This document shows positions 1 to 10,659 of a stretch of DNA of 64,000 nucleotides, in pieces. Both the position numbers and the translations under genes were made by a program. This DNA comes from Actinokineospora diospyrosa (GTDB lineage Bacteria > Actinomycetota > Actinomycetes > Mycobacteriales > Pseudonocardiaceae): contig NZ_JAMTCO010000020.1 of the NCBI RefSeq assembly GCF_024171925.1, positions 68,661 to 132,660 on the forward strand, in the 5' to 3' direction. Every line of letters begins with the position of its first letter. Within the stretch, counting starts at the first letter, position 1. The notes beneath the pieces were generated by a model. The model was not told the DNA's origin and searched no databases. It saw only the letters and a list, made by a program, of their open reading frames with translations.

Positions 1-307
1 TCGGGTTGGAGCCGTCGCCGGGGAGTGCGGCCACCGCGACGACGGTGTCCAGGCAGGTGGCCAGGACCGCGGGGTGGAAGTCGGTGCACCCGTCCGGTGG
101 CGGCACCTTGCTGGGCTGCCCGCCCTCGGCGGAGCTCTCCGCCTGGCCGCCGCCACCGGTGTCCGGTTCGGGCGCGGCCTGCGGGGTCAGCGGCACGTTC
201 GGCTGCCAGCTCGCCGCGGGGGGCTGTTCGGGGAAGGTCGCGCACGAGGACGCCGACAGGGCCACGACCGCTGCCGTGACCAGGCGCAACGCGGTTCCAC
301 CAGCCAT
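1..307 (-). CDS. LppZ-like PQQ-dependent sugar dehydrogenase lipoprotein (N-terminus only)
   Basis: The ATG at 307 opens a frame running off the left edge, so only about 102 N-terminal residues are present. It begins with a short hydrophobic signal ending in a lipobox-like ASSC (lipidated Cys near residue 22). A Pro/Gly/Ser-rich linker follows, then the start of a mature domain reading DGCTDFHPAVLATCLDTVV, which resembles the entry of glucose/sorbosone dehydrogenase-type beta-propellers. An exported, membrane-anchored enzyme is inferred. The position beside a DoxX gene and a cfp6-like gene matches lppZ (Rv3006) in M. tuberculosis. The catalytic residues are outside the window, so enzymatic function is inference. 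Confidence 0.72.
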   Translation of the reverse strand, partial: MAGGTALRLVTAAVVALSASSCATFPEQPPAASWQPNVPLTPQAAPEPDTGGGGQAESSAEGGQPSKVPPPDGCTDFHPAVLATCLDTVVAVAALPGDGSNP

Positions 308-311
308 GATT

Positions 312-333
312 CCCCACTTTACGACCAGTGGGG
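312..333. promoter_or_regulatory. Inverted repeat upstream of the lipoprotein gene
   Basis: Seven-base arms CCCCACT (312-318) and AGTGGGG (327-333) are separated by 8 bases. They lie between the lipoprotein start and the stop of the hydrolase, which is upstream on the same strand. It could be an operator or a weak terminator of the hydrolase transcript; nothing decides between them. Confidence 0.3.
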
Positions 334-350
334 TGAACCCCCGGTGAGCG

Positions 351-1238
351 CTACCGGCCCGCCCGCTCGACCACCGCGACCCGCGCCACCAGCAGGTGCA
401 ACTCCTCCGCGATCACCTCCGGCGCCTCCAGCGGCAGGAAGTGGCTCGTCGGCACCACCCGCACCCGCGCCTGCGGCAGGCACGCCACCGCCCTGGTGGC
501 CAGCCCCGGGTCGGCGACCACGTCGAACCGGGCGGCCAGCAGCGTCACCGGGCACCCGATCCCGGTCAGGTCCCGCCCCGGCACCTCCGCGAGGGCCAGC
601 GCGAGGGTCACGTACCAGCGCCAGTCGTGCCCGAGGAACCGGCGGACCGCCTTGGCCACGTCCGCCGGGTCGGCACCGGGCAGCATGAAGCCGCTGTGCT
701 GCAGCAGCGTCGCGGTGAGCCGGTTCACCGGCAGCCGGTGCAGCACCGCGTCCACCAACCCCCCGGCCGCCCGCACCGCCCGCGCGCCGCCGCGCACCAG
801 CGGCCTGCGCACCGCGGCCGGGATGCCCAGCACCCCGAGCACCCCGCCGAACAGGTCACCGGGCACCCCGGCGGCGAACAGCAGCCCGGACACCCGCTCC
901 GGGTGCCTGCGGGCGAGCTCGGCGGCGACCATCACCCCCACCGACCAGCCCATCACCACGCACCGCCGCACACCGGCCGCGTCCATGACCGCGACGGCGT
1001 CGTCCACGTGGTCCTCGAGCGCGATCCGGCCCGGGTCGGCCGGGCGGTCCGAGCCCATCGTGCCCCGGTGGTACCAGCTGATCACCCGGACACCCGAGGA
1101 CGGCAGCACGAGCGCGGGCCAGGCCTCGGGGATGGTCCCCAGCCCCGGGCACAGCAGCACCACCGGGCCCTCGGACTCGGTGCACCAGCCGCGCAGCCGG
1201 GTGCCGTCGGCCGCGCGCACGTCGTGTTCGCGCATCAC
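351..1238 (-). CDS. alpha/beta hydrolase
   Basis: This is a 295-residue alpha/beta-hydrolase-fold protein. The nucleophile elbow reads GWSVG at about residue 98. A candidate acid lies in the segment RFDVVADPG, and the catalytic His is probably the one in PTSHFLP near the C-terminus. An HRG segment about 40 residues ahead of the elbow resembles an oxyanion region. No signal peptide or membrane helix is visible, so it is probably cytosolic. Starts are GTG 1238 or the adjacent ATG 1235. Substrate cannot be told from sequence. The gap to the lipoprotein gene downstream is short, so co-transcription is possible. Confidence 0.85.
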   Translation of the reverse strand: MMREHDVRAADGTRLRGWCTESEGPVVLLCPGLGTIPEAWPALVLPSSGVRVISWYHRGTMGSDRPADPGRIALEDHVDDAVAVMDAAGVRRCVVMGWSVGVMVAAELARRHPERVSGLLFAAGVPGDLFGGVLGVLGIPAAVRRPLVRGGARAVRAAGGLVDAVLHRLPVNRLTATLLQHSGFMLPGADPADVAKAVRRFLGHDWRWYVTLALALAEVPGRDLTGIGCPVTLLAARFDVVADPGLATRAVACLPQARVRVVPTSHFLPLEAPEVIAEELHLLVARVAVVERAGR

Positions 1239-1393
1239 CGGCCAGTGTGCCCCACCGGCCGGGCCCGGCGACCGGTTTCGGCGCGATCACCGCAGCACCG
1301 GCGGGTGGCCGACCACTCCGTTTACGTCTACCGATGGAGATTAAAAGCATCGGGACTGGGGCCGGACCGGGCCCGGCACGTAGGGTGTGACCT

Positions 1394-2302
1394 GTGACGA
1401 TCACAGTTCTGGTGCCCGATGAGCACGGTGTGGCCGCCTTGGCGGGGATCGACGGCGTGCGCGCGGTCCGCTACGAGCCGGGGGCACTGCCGGACGAGGC
1501 CGCGGAGGCCGAGGTCCTCGTGCCCGGGTTCCTCACCGCCGACAAGGGCAGCCTGGTGGCCGGTGTGCCGAAGCTGCGGCTGGTGCAGCTGCTGACCGCG
1601 GGCGCCGAGGCCTGGGTGGGCACGCTGCCCGAACACGTCATGTTGTCCACCTGCAGCGGGGCGCACGGCGGCAGCACCGCGGAGTGGGTCGTCGCGGCGT
1701 TGCTCACCATGTTCCGCACCATGCGCGAGTTCGAGGACGACCGCCGGACCCAGACCTGGCAGATGCAGCAGACCGAGACGCTGCAGGGCAAGCGGGTCCT
1801 GGTGATCGGCTCCGGCGACCTGGGCAAGCAGCTCAAGCGCAGGCTGGACGCCTTCGACGCCGAGGTCACGATGGTGGCCAACACCGCGCGCGAGGGCGTG
1901 CGCGGCGTCGACGAGCTGCCCGAGCTGCTGCCGCACCACGACGTCGTCGCGCTCATGGTGCCGATGACGCCCAAGACCCGGCACCTGGCGAACGCGGACT
2001 TCCTCAGCCGGATGCCCGACGGCGCCGTGCTGGTGAACGCGGCAAGGGGACCGGTGGTCGACACCGACGCGCTGGTCCGCGAGCTGTCCGCCGGGCGCAT
2101 CAGGGCCGCGCTCGACGTGACCGACCCCGAGCCGCTGCCGCCCGGCCACCCGCTGTGGACGGCTCCCGGCCTGCTGCTCACCCCGCACGTCGCGGGCAGT
2201 TGCACCGGGGTGCACGCGCGCGCCTACCGGGTCATCGCCGAGCAGATCGCCCAGTTCGCGCGGGGTGAGGAACCGAGCAACCTGGTCCGCGGCGACTACT
2301 GA
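1394..2302 (+). CDS. D-2-hydroxyacid dehydrogenase, NAD(P)-dependent
   Basis: The product has 302 residues and a GTG start. It has the two-domain layout of D-isomer 2-hydroxyacid dehydrogenases, with the dinucleotide-binding loop GSGDLGKQL near residue 138. The family's catalytic set is in order: Arg in NAARGPVVD, Glu in DPEPLP and His in TPHVAGS. It oxidises or reduces a 2-hydroxy/2-oxo acid in the cytosol; the substrate is unknown. It lacks the extra C-terminal domains of SerA encoded at 12694. It starts divergently from the hydrolase and is followed 41 bases later by the doxX gene. Confidence 0.85.
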   Translation: MTITVLVPDEHGVAALAGIDGVRAVRYEPGALPDEAAEAEVLVPGFLTADKGSLVAGVPKLRLVQLLTAGAEAWVGTLPEHVMLSTCSGAHGGSTAEWVVAALLTMFRTMREFEDDRRTQTWQMQQTETLQGKRVLVIGSGDLGKQLKRRLDAFDAEVTMVANTAREGVRGVDELPELLPHHDVVALMVPMTPKTRHLANADFLSRMPDGAVLVNAARGPVVDTDALVRELSAGRIRAALDVTDPEPLPPGHPLWTAPGLLLTPHVAGSCTGVHARAYRVIAEQIAQFARGEEPSNLVRGDY

Positions 2303-2343
2303 GTTGATCGGCAGGGGGTTGACCCATCGCTTACTGTGCGGGC

Positions 2344-3039
2344 GTGAGTACCGAAGACGACCGCCCACGGCAGAGTGGCGGATACGCGGACAGCGGCTAT
2401 TTCACGCCGTCGGAGAGCAAGTACCCGGCGACCCCCACCAGCGGTGACGACACCTACGGCAGCGGCACGACCACCGCCCTGCCGCGTCCCACCGGCAGCG
2501 ACCTCGACGGCGGGCGATCGGACCGGGAGGAGGTGCTCGACCCGGAGCCGCACGCCTGGCACTTCGGTGCCGACCTCGGCCTGTTCGTGCTGCGGGTCAC
2601 CCTCGGCGCGCTGTTCGTCGGCCACGGGCTGCAGAAGGTCTTCGGCCTGTTGGAGGGCCCGGGCATCGGCGGGTTCGCCCAGGTGCTCGCCGGGTTCGGC
2701 TTCCAGCAGACGACCCTGCTGTCCTGGGTCACCGGTGTCACCGAGCTCGGTGCCGGTGCCCTGCTCATCCTCGGCCTGTTCACCCCGGCCGCCGCGGCGG
2801 CCGTGCTCGGGGTGATGGCCAACGCCATCTGGGTGCGGGTCGACATCGACCTGTTCGCCGGGGGCGTCGAGCTCGAGGCCATCTACGCGGCGGCGGCGTT
2901 CGCGCTGCTGTTCGCCGGGGCCGGGCGGATCTCGCTCGACCGCAACACCCCGTGGTTCCGGCGCGCCCCCGCGTTCGGCTTCATCTTCCTGATCCTGGCC
3001 GCGGGCCTGAGCGTGGTCACCCTCGTCGTCCTGCGCTGA
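2344..3039 (+). CDS. DoxX family membrane protein
   Basis: The 231-residue protein has a long hydrophilic N-terminus (about 70 residues) followed by four hydrophobic segments typical of DoxX. The first of these contains GLFVLRVTLGALFVGHGLQK. The M. tuberculosis homologue at the same place (Rv3005c) works with SodA and SseA in a membrane-associated oxidoreductase complex; whether that holds here is unknown. The GTG start lies 7 bases after a TACTGT -10-like hexamer (2332-2337), so a leaderless transcript is possible. It is convergent with ilvD across a strong hairpin. Confidence 0.82.
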   Translation: MSTEDDRPRQSGGYADSGYFTPSESKYPATPTSGDDTYGSGTTTALPRPTGSDLDGGRSDREEVLDPEPHAWHFGADLGLFVLRVTLGALFVGHGLQKVFGLLEGPGIGGFAQVLAGFGFQQTTLLSWVTGVTELGAGALLILGLFTPAAAAAVLGVMANAIWVRVDIDLFAGGVELEAIYAAAAFALLFAGAGRISLDRNTPWFRRAPAFGFIFLILAAGLSVVTLVVLR

Positions 3040-3073
3040 CCCCGCAGGCGACCACGCGAAACCGACACCGGAC

Positions 3074-3128
3074 GAACAGCACCGGCACCGAACAGCACCG
3101 GCACCGAACAGCACCGGCACCGAACAGC
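3074..3128. repeat. 16-bp tandem repeat, about 3.4 copies
   Basis: Three perfect copies of GAACAGCACCGGCACC start at 3074, 3090 and 3106, followed by a partial fourth. They lie between the doxX stop and the terminator. No coding role is apparent. Confidence 0.9.
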
Positions 3129-3130
3129 GA

Positions 3131-3166
3131 GATGGCCCCCACCGGAGCACTCCGGCGGGGGCCATC
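3131..3166. terminator. Bidirectional hairpin terminator between doxX and ilvD
   Basis: The arms GATGGCCCCC-A-CCGGAG (3131-3147) and CTCCGG-C-GGGGGCCATC (3150-3166) form a 17-position stem with one A.C mismatch and a 2-base loop. It serves two convergent genes. Confidence 0.8.
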
Positions 3167-3175
3167 GGCGTTCGA

Positions 3176-5020
3176 TCAGCGACTCGGGTCGCGCACCGCG
3201 CCGGTCGAGGCGTCGGTCGCCATCCGCGCGTAGGCGCGCAGCGCGTTGGTCACCGGGCGCACCCGGTCCACCGGCTGCCACGGCCGCTCCCGCGCGTCCA
3301 TCTTCGCCCGCCGCTCCGCGAGCACCTCCGGCTCCACCAGCAGGTCGAGCGACCGGGTGTGCACGTCGATGCGGATCTGGTCGCCGTCCTCCACCAGCGC
3401 GATCAGGCCGCCGCCCGCCGCCTCCGGTGAGATGTGGCCGACCGACAGGCCCGAGGAACCACCGGAGAAGCGCCCGTCGGTGATCAGCGCGCACTTCTTG
3501 CCCAGGCCCGCGCCCTTGAGGAACGCGGTCGGGTGCAGCATCTCCTGCATGCCCGGCCCACCGGCCGGGCCCTCATAGCGCACCACGAGCACCTCGCCCG
3601 GCTGGATCTTCTTGCCCAGGATCACCGACACCGCCTGCTCCTGGCTCTCCACGACCCGCGCGGGGCCCTGGAAGACGAACAGGTCCTCGTCGATACCGGC
3701 CGACTTGATGACCGCGCCGCGCTCGGCCAGGTTCCCGTGCAGCACGGCGAGACCGCCGTCGGCGGTGTACTTGTGCTCGAAGTCGCGGATGCAGCCGCCC
3801 GCCGCGTCGGTGTCCAGCGACGACCACCGGTTCGCAGTCGAGAACGCCTTCGTGGTGCGGACCCCACCGGGCGCGGCGTGGAACAGCTCCACCGCCTCCT
3901 CGGTCGGGTTCGCCGCGCGGATGTCCCAATCGGACAGCCACTGCGACAGCGACGGGCTGTGCACCGAGAACACGTCCTCGTTGAGCAGTCCCGCCCGCCA
4001 CAGCTCACCGAGGATCGCCGGGATGCCGCCCGCCCGGTGCACGTCCTCCATGTGGTAGTCGGAGTTCGGCGACACCTTCGACAGGCACGGCACCTTGCGC
4101 GAGATCGCGTCGATGTCGGCCAGCGTGAAGTCGACCTCGCCCTCCTGCGCGGCGGCGAGCACGTGCAGCACGGTGTTGGTCGACCCGCCCATCGCCATGT
4201 CCAGCGCCATCGCGTTCTCGAACGCGGCCCGGTTGGCGATCGAGCGCGGCAGCGCGGACTCGTCGTCCTGCTCGTACCAGCGCTTGCACAGCTCGACGAC
4301 CGCGGTCCCGGCGCGGGAGAACAGGTCCCGGCGCGCGGCGTGCGTGGCCAGCGTGGACCCGTTGCCCGGCAGCGCCAACCCGAGCGCCTCGGTGAGGCAG
4401 TTCATCGAATTGGCGGTGAACATGCCGGAGCAGGACCCGCACGTCGGGCAGGCCGAGCGCTCGACCTCGTCGAGCGCGGTCTCGTCGACGGCGCTGTTGG
4501 CCGAGGCGGAGATCGTGGTGATCAGGTCCGACGACGGGTGCGCGACACCGCCGACCACGACCGCCTTGCCCGCCTCCATCGGTCCACCGGAGACGAACAC
4601 CACCGGGATGTTGATCCGCATGGCCGCGTTGAGCATGCCGGGGGTGATCTTGTCGCAGTTGGAGATGCACACGATCGCGTCGGCCTGGTGCGCGTTGACC
4701 ATGTACTCCACCGAGTCGGCGATGATCTCGCGCGACGGCAGCGAGTACAGCATCCCGCTGTGGCCCATGGCGATGCCGTCGTCGACGGCGATGGTGTGGA
4801 ACTCGCGCGCGACGCCACCGGCCGCGGTGATGGCCTCTGCCACGATGTCGCCGAGGTCGCGCAGGTGCACGTGCCCCGGCACGAACTGGGTGTAGGAGTT
4901 GGCGATCGCGATGATCGGCTTGCCGAAGTCGCTGTCGGTCATGCCGGTGGCGCGCCACAGCGAGCGGGCCCCTGCGGCGTTGCGGCCGTGGGTGGTGGTG
5001 CGGGAGCGCAGCGCGGGCAC
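3176..5020 (-). CDS. ilvD: dihydroxy-acid dehydratase
   Basis: This 614-residue enzyme is full length for the IlvD/Edd family. It removes water from 2,3-dihydroxy-isovalerate and -methylvalerate to give the 2-oxo acid precursors of Val, Leu and Ile. Cluster ligands are visible in [10 protein letters not shown] and in [17 protein letters not shown], followed by the family signature [12 protein letters not shown]. The C-terminal part has [18 protein letters not shown]. The start is GTG 5020 with a GGAGG box just upstream. It is separate from the ilvBNC operon, and I see no leader peptide ahead of it. M. tuberculosis keeps ilvD elsewhere, so its place in this block is a difference. Confidence 0.97.
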   Translation of the reverse strand: MPALRSRTTTHGRNAAGARSLWRATGMTDSDFGKPIIAIANSYTQFVPGHVHLRDLGDIVAEAITAAGGVAREFHTIAVDDGIAMGHSGMLYSLPSREIIADSVEYMVNAHQADAIVCISNCDKITPGMLNAAMRINIPVVFVSGGPMEAGKAVVVGGVAHPSSDLITTISASANSAVDETALDEVERSACPTCGSCSGMFTANSMNCLTEALGLALPGNGSTLATHAARRDLFSRAGTAVVELCKRWYEQDDESALPRSIANRAAFENAMALDMAMGGSTNTVLHVLAAAQEGEVDFTLADIDAISRKVPCLSKVSPNSDYHMEDVHRAGGIPAILGELWRAGLLNEDVFSVHSPSLSQWLSDWDIRAANPTEEAVELFHAAPGGVRTTKAFSTANRWSSLDTDAAGGCIRDFEHKYTADGGLAVLHGNLAERGAVIKSAGIDEDLFVFQGPARVVESQEQAVSVILGKKIQPGEVLVVRYEGPAGGPGMQEMLHPTAFLKGAGLGKKCALITDGRFSGGSSGLSVGHISPEAAGGGLIALVEDGDQIRIDVHTRSLDLLVEPEVLAERRAKMDARERPWQPVDRVRPVTNALRAYARMATDASTGAVRDPSR

Positions 5021-5116
5021 GGCTCCTCCAATGTGTGCGGGTCGAACTGCGATGACGTACTAACCGCGGCGCCCGGGGTGCGGCGCCGACCAGTGCGGGG
5101 AGCGGTGCCGCCCAGG

Positions 5117-5713
5117 TTACTCCGGTGCGGGTGCGCGGCGTGCCGTGTCCTCGGCCCCGGATCCGGCGGCGGGTTCTGGGCCGGGTTCGGTCGCGGGCTC
5201 GGTCGCGGGCTCTGTGTCGGGTTCGACGCCCGGGTCGGCCGCCGCTCCCGCGGTGGGGGCGGTCGAGTCCCCGGTACCGACAGAGTCGTCGGCGTCGTCG
5301 GTGTCCCTGGCCTCGGGCGTGGGAGGCTCGGTCGGGTCGTCCAGCCGCCCGCCGCTGACCAGCGCCAACGCGGGCAGGTGGCGCACCCGCACCTGCGGCA
5401 GCGCGACCTCGGTGTCGTCGTAGAGCACCGCGGACACCTTCCCGCGCTCGCTCAGCCGCAGCCCCTTGAGCCGGTCCCACGGCAGCGGCCGCGACGAGGT
5501 GACCTCGCGCACGACCAGTCCGTCCGCGTCGGCGACGGTGCGCACGCGTAACACCCACACGACCGCGGCGATGGGAATCACGTACACCAGGAACAGCCCC
5601 GGTGCGGCGAAGGCGAACGGTGTCGCGCAGACCGCGAACAACAGTGCGGCGAGGACGGCGACACCCGGGATCCGGAAGACCAGCCGGGACGGCACTTGCT
5701 GCTGCTCAGACAC
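5117..5713 (-). CDS. PH-domain membrane protein, Cfp6-like
   Basis: About 198 residues. Two adjacent hydrophobic segments (about residues 10-50) precede a bacterial PH-like domain with the pattern DADGLVVREVTSSRPLPWDRL and VRHLPAL. This matches the low-molecular-weight antigen Cfp6 family, encoded divergently from ilvB1 in M. tuberculosis as here. The C-terminal third is an unusual acidic Pro/Glu/Thr-rich tail with EPATEPATEPGPEP repeats. I chose GTG 5713 because the hydrophobic core begins soon after; an upstream start at 5776 would add a poorly conserved-looking stretch. Function unknown. Confidence 0.75.
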   Translation of the reverse strand: MSEQQQVPSRLVFRIPGVAVLAALLFAVCATPFAFAAPGLFLVYVIPIAAVVWVLRVRTVADADGLVVREVTSSRPLPWDRLKGLRLSERGKVSAVLYDDTEVALPQVRVRHLPALALVSGGRLDDPTEPPTPEARDTDDADDSVGTGDSTAPTAGAAADPGVEPDTEPATEPATEPGPEPAAGSGAEDTARRAPAPE

Positions 5714-5798
5714 CCTTAGATGGTGCACCGCGGCCCACCACCGGCCGCCCCCGGGTCCCGAATCACAGTCCAGCATCCGGGAGCACCGTCCCGCAGAG

Positions 5799-5827
5799 TT
5801 GACGCTCTACCCCGAACGCACTAGCGT
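5799..5827 (+). promoter_or_regulatory. ilvBNC promoter
   Basis: A -35 TTGACG (5799-5804) and a -10 TAGCGT (5822-5827) are spaced by 17 bases. The predicted transcription start falls on or beside the GTG at 5835, so the leader peptide would be made from a leaderless mRNA. Confidence 0.75.
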
Positions 5828-5834
5828 CTGACGG

Positions 5835-5882
5835 GTGCCAGCCCACCTGATTCTCGTACTTCCGCCGCGCGTTCGACGCTGA
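5835..5882 (+). CDS. ilvB leader peptide (attenuation)
   Basis: This 15-codon frame reads [15 protein letters not shown]. Residues 5-9 are Leu-Ile-Leu-Val-Leu, the three amino acids whose synthesis the downstream operon serves. The GTG lies 7 bases past the -10 element, which fits leaderless translation. Codons 11-14 lie within the first arm of the following hairpin, so a ribosome stalled on the Leu/Ile/Val codons would mask that arm. The peptide itself probably has no function beyond sensing charged tRNA. Attenuation ahead of ilvB is known in Actinobacteria; this assignment rests on the sequence layout. Confidence 0.82.
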   Translation: MPAHLILVLPPRVRR

Positions 5883-5946
5883 CGGGAGTCCTGACGCATC
5901 GAACGCGCGACCCTCGCTCGACCTCCGTGGTCGACGGGGGTTTTTT
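5866..5946 (+). promoter_or_regulatory. Attenuator of ilvBNC
   Basis: Hairpin 1:2 has perfect 11-base arms CGCGCGTTCGA (5866-5876) and TCGAACGCGCG (5899-5909). A terminator stem follows: CCCTCGCTCGACC (5911-5923), loop TCCGT, GGTCGACGGGGG (5929-5940) with one bulge and one G.U pair, and then six T residues (5941-5946). Arm 2 can alternatively pair TCGAACG with CGCTCGA (5915-5921), with one mismatch, which would disrupt the terminator; that antiterminator is inference. An intrinsic terminator in front of ilvB with no gene upstream in the transcript is strong evidence for attenuation. Confidence 0.85.
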
Positions 5947-6049
5947 CGTGTCCAGGCCCGTACTCGCACCACCGATAGTCCGACTTCCCAGCAATCGCCC
6001 CGGATCCCCAGTAGAGCCACGAGAACACTTCGACCCACGAGGCAGACCG

Positions 6050-7888
6050 ATGACCAGCGCAACATCGCGGCCCACCCCGGCCGCAGCGAACCACGGGACG
6101 GCCACCCCGCACCCTGCCCGGCCCAAGCCCGCGCCGCCCTCCGGAACACCCGTCCGGGTGACCGGGGCGCAGTCGCTCGTCCGGTCGTTGGAGGCGGTGG
6201 GCGTCGAGATCGTGTTCGGCATCCCGGGGGGCACCATCCTGCCCGCCTACGACCCGCTGCTCGACTCGACCCGGCTGCGGCACGTGCTGGTGCGCCACGA
6301 GCAGGGCGCCGGGCACGCCGCGACCGGGTACGCGCAGGCCACCGGCAAGGTCGGCGTGTGCATGGCCACCTCGGGCCCCGGCGCGACGAACCTGGTCACC
6401 CCGCTCGCCGACGCGAACATGGACTCGGTCCCCGTGGTGGCCATCACCGGCCAGCAGTCGCGCGGCCTGATCGGCACCGACGCCTTCCAGGAAGCCGACA
6501 TCTGCGGCATCACGCTGCCGATCACCAAGCACAACTTCCTGGTCACCGACCCCGCCGACATCCCGCGCACCATCGCCGAGGCGTTCCACCTGGCCAAGAC
6601 CGGCCGCCCCGGCCCGGTCCTGGTGGACATCCCCAAGGACGTGCTGCAGGAGACCACCTCCTTCACCTGGCCGCCGGAGCTGCGGTTGCCCGGCTACCGG
6701 CCGACCACCCGCCCGCACGGCAAGCAGGTGCGCGAGGCGGCGAAGCTGATCTGCGGCGCCAAGCGCCCGGTCCTCTACGTCGGCGGCGGTGTCATCAAGG
6801 CCGACGCCTCGGCCGAACTGCTGGAACTGGCCGAGCTGACCGGCATCCCGGTCGTCACCACGCTGATGGCGCGCGGCGCGTTCCCCGACTCGCACAAGCA
6901 GCACCTGGGCATGCCCGGCATGCACGGCACCGTCCCCGCCGTCGGCGCGATGCAGCGCAGCGACCTGCTGGTCGCCCTCGGCGCGCGCTTCGACGACCGG
7001 GTCACCGGGCAGCTGAGCAGCTTCGCCCCCGACGCCGCGATCGTGCACGCCGACATCGACCCCGCCGAGATCTCCAAGAACCGCCGCGCCGACGTGCCGA
7101 TCGTGGGCGACTGCAAGGAGATCCTGGTCGAGCTGATCGCCGCGGTGAAGGCGGAGCGGGCCAACGGGCACACCGACCTGACCCCGTGGTGGCGCACCCT
7201 CGACGAGTGGCGCGGCACCTTCCCGCTGGGCTACGAGTGGCCCAGCGACGGAACCCTGTCCCCGCAGTACGTCATCGAGCGCATCGGCCGCATCGCCGGT
7301 CCCGAGGCCGTTTACACCGCCGGTGTCGGCCAGCACCAGATGTGGGCCGCGCAGCACGTCCGCTACGAGAACCCGCGCACCTGGCTCAACTCCGGTGGCC
7401 TGGGCACCATGGGTTACGCCGTGCCCGCCGCCATGGGCGCCAAGTTCGGCAGGCCCGAGGCCGTGGTCTGGGCCATCGACGGCGACGGCTGCTTCCAGAT
7501 GACCAACCAGGAACTGGCCACCTGCGCCATCGAGGGCGCGCCGATCAAGGTCGCGGTCATCAACAACGGCAACCTCGGCATGGTCCGGCAGTGGCAGAAC
7601 CTGTTCTACAGCGAGCGCTACTCGCAGACCGACCTGGGCACCCACAAGCACCGCATCCCCGACTTCACGCTGCTGGCCGAGGCGCTCGGGTGCGCCGGGC
7701 TGCGCTGCGAGACCAAGGAGGAGGTGGACTCGGTGATCCACCGCGCGATGGCCATCAACGACCGCCCGGTGGTGGTGGACTTCGTGGTCGGCAAGGACGC
7801 CCAGGTCTGGCCGATGGTCGCCGCCGGGACCGGCAACGACCACATCATGGCCGCCCGCGGCATCCGGCCGCTGTTCGACGAAGCGTGA
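6050..7888 (+). CDS. ilvB: acetolactate synthase, large (catalytic) subunit
   Basis: The 612-residue protein is a thiamine-diphosphate enzyme that condenses pyruvate with pyruvate or 2-oxobutanoate, the first common step to Val/Leu and Ile. Visible elements are the N-terminal FGIPGG with the activating Glu in [15 protein letters not shown], the central FAD/Rossmann-like domain, and the C-terminal TPP site running from [15 protein letters not shown] to [14 protein letters not shown]. About 40 Pro/Ala-rich residues precede the catalytic core. ATG 6050 is preferred over an in-frame start at 5927, which lies inside the attenuator. It is first in an ilvB-ilvN-ilvC operon. Confidence 0.97.
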   Translation: MTSATSRPTPAAANHGTATPHPARPKPAPPSGTPVRVTGAQSLVRSLEAVGVEIVFGIPGGTILPAYDPLLDSTRLRHVLVRHEQGAGHAATGYAQATGKVGVCMATSGPGATNLVTPLADANMDSVPVVAITGQQSRGLIGTDAFQEADICGITLPITKHNFLVTDPADIPRTIAEAFHLAKTGRPGPVLVDIPKDVLQETTSFTWPPELRLPGYRPTTRPHGKQVREAAKLICGAKRPVLYVGGGVIKADASAELLELAELTGIPVVTTLMARGAFPDSHKQHLGMPGMHGTVPAVGAMQRSDLLVALGARFDDRVTGQLSSFAPDAAIVHADIDPAEISKNRRADVPIVGDCKEILVELIAAVKAERANGHTDLTPWWRTLDEWRGTFPLGYEWPSDGTLSPQYVIERIGRIAGPEAVYTAGVGQHQMWAAQHVRYENPRTWLNSGGLGTMGYAVPAAMGAKFGRPEAVVWAIDGDGCFQMTNQELATCAIEGAPIKVAVINNGNLGMVRQWQNLFYSERYSQTDLGTHKHRIPDFTLLAEALGCAGLRCETKEEVDSVIHRAMAINDRPVVVDFVVGKDAQVWPMVAAGTGNDHIMAARGIRPLFDEA

Positions 7889-7911
7889 CCCGGCGGACCA
7901 GACAGGACTGA

Positions 7912-9498
<1,587 letters not shown>

Positions 9499-9511
9499 CG
9501 CTGTTCGCCGG

Positions 9512-9540
9512 AAGAGGGGACCGCGCACCGGTCCCCTCTT
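9512..9540. terminator. Terminator after ilvC
   Basis: Perfect 12-base arms AAGAGGGGACCG (9512-9523) and CGGTCCCCTCTT (9529-9540) flank a 5-base loop. It lies between the convergent ilvC and the unknown gene at 9547, so it probably works in both directions. Confidence 0.85.
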
Positions 9541-9546
9541 CTCGCG

Positions 9547-10275
9547 TTAGAAGTCCGGTTCCATGCACAGGGTTATCAAGACCGCGGGCGCGAGTTCGGG
9601 GGCGAAGGAATACCCGGGGAAACCGCCCCAGCGAATGGACTCGCGCAAGTACTCGACCAAGGTGATGCCCTCGCGGCCCGCTATGCCGCGCACCACGGGA
9701 TCGGCCAGTGACGACGGTAGGTCCAAGTCCTGGGTGCCGCCCGGCACATTCGCCTTCCGCCGTTCGTCAGGGGCCAGCGGGAAGGAGAAGTCCGGTTCGG
9801 TGCCGTGCTCGTCCCACTCGGCGGCGAGGTTGTAGATGCCCGGCAGGCACAACGGGTCGGGGTACTCCGGGCCGGGTGGCTCGCCCCGGGGGACCGGTTC
9901 CAGGTGGTAGGACAAGAGCAATGCCTCGCTGTCACCGGCGAACCACACTCGACCCACTTGGCGTAGGCAGGCCTCCAACGCGAACGGCAGGGCCACCTTG
10001 TCGGTCAGCGCGTCGATGCGGGCGAGCGCGCCCTCGGTGGGCGGTTCGTGCGGTTCGAGTCCGTTCGCCGAGACCCAGCCCAGCTCCGGCAACGCGGCCG
10101 CGATCCGGGCCACGTCCTGCCCGGCCCGGAACATCGTCTCGTCCGCCACCGCGGCGACGTCCTCGACCAGCGCGTCGGGGATCGGGCCCAGCGCGCGCAG
10201 TTCCGCCCACACCGCGACCCGCTCGCCGCGCAGGTAGCGCTGGAAGTACGAGCTCACCGGGGTCACGTTACTCAC
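9547..10275 (-). CDS. Uncharacterised soluble protein
   Basis: I do not recognise this 242-residue protein. It starts with SSYFQRYLRGERVAVWAELR, has a helical, Ala/Glu-rich N-terminal half, and a C-terminal half rich in Pro, Asp and Trp. No signal peptide, membrane helix or metal-binding motif is evident. GTG 10275 or GTG 10266 could be the start. The same frame stays open far upstream through the antisense of the repeat gene, but that part is an artefact of base composition. It is divergent from the DUF397 gene and shares ilvC's terminator. Confidence 0.65.
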   Translation of the reverse strand: MSNVTPVSSYFQRYLRGERVAVWAELRALGPIPDALVEDVAAVADETMFRAGQDVARIAAALPELGWVSANGLEPHEPPTEGALARIDALTDKVALPFALEACLRQVGRVWFAGDSEALLLSYHLEPVPRGEPPGPEYPDPLCLPGIYNLAAEWDEHGTEPDFSFPLAPDERRKANVPGGTQDLDLPSSLADPVVRGIAGREGITLVEYLRESIRWGGFPGYSFAPELAPAVLITLCMEPDF

Positions 10276-10383
10276 CGCGACCGCGCGAGTCGTCCGCGAC
10301 ACGGTGCGCGCGGGTGCCCTGGCCGCCTGCGGTATACCTGATCCCCGGCACACCCCGACTCCGCTACCGAGCGAGGAGACGAG

Positions 10384-10659
10384 ATGGAAAGCGCACCCAT
10401 CTACGACGACAAGGCCGAGGTCCGCGGCAACCTGGACCTGTCCAAGGCCGAGTGGCAGCGCGCCGCCGAACCCGACGCCGACCCCGACGGCGAGTACGTG
10501 GAGATCGCGTTCGTCCCGCACTCCGACGGCAAGACCTACATCGCGATGCGCAACTCCCGCTTCACGGGCCCGCAGGACACGGTGCTGGTGTTCACCGAGT
10601 CGGAGTGGGACGCCTTCGTCGAGGGCGCCAAGGCCGGGGAGTTCGACGAGCCGTGGTGA
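10384..10659 (+). CDS. DUF397 domain protein
   Basis: A 91-residue protein. The C-terminal half fits DUF397, with GEYVEIAFVPH, an IAMRNSR strand and VLVFTESEWDAFVEGAK. In actinomycetes DUF397 genes are usually paired with XRE-type helix-turn-helix regulators; none is adjacent here. Instead the stop overlaps the start of the repeat gene by 4 bases (GTGA at 10656-10659), so the two are translationally coupled. An AGGAG box sits ahead of the ATG. Confidence 0.8.
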   Translation: MESAPIYDDKAEVRGNLDLSKAEWQRAAEPDADPDGEYVEIAFVPHSDGKTYIAMRNSRFTGPQDTVLVFTESEWDAFVEGAKAGEFDEPW

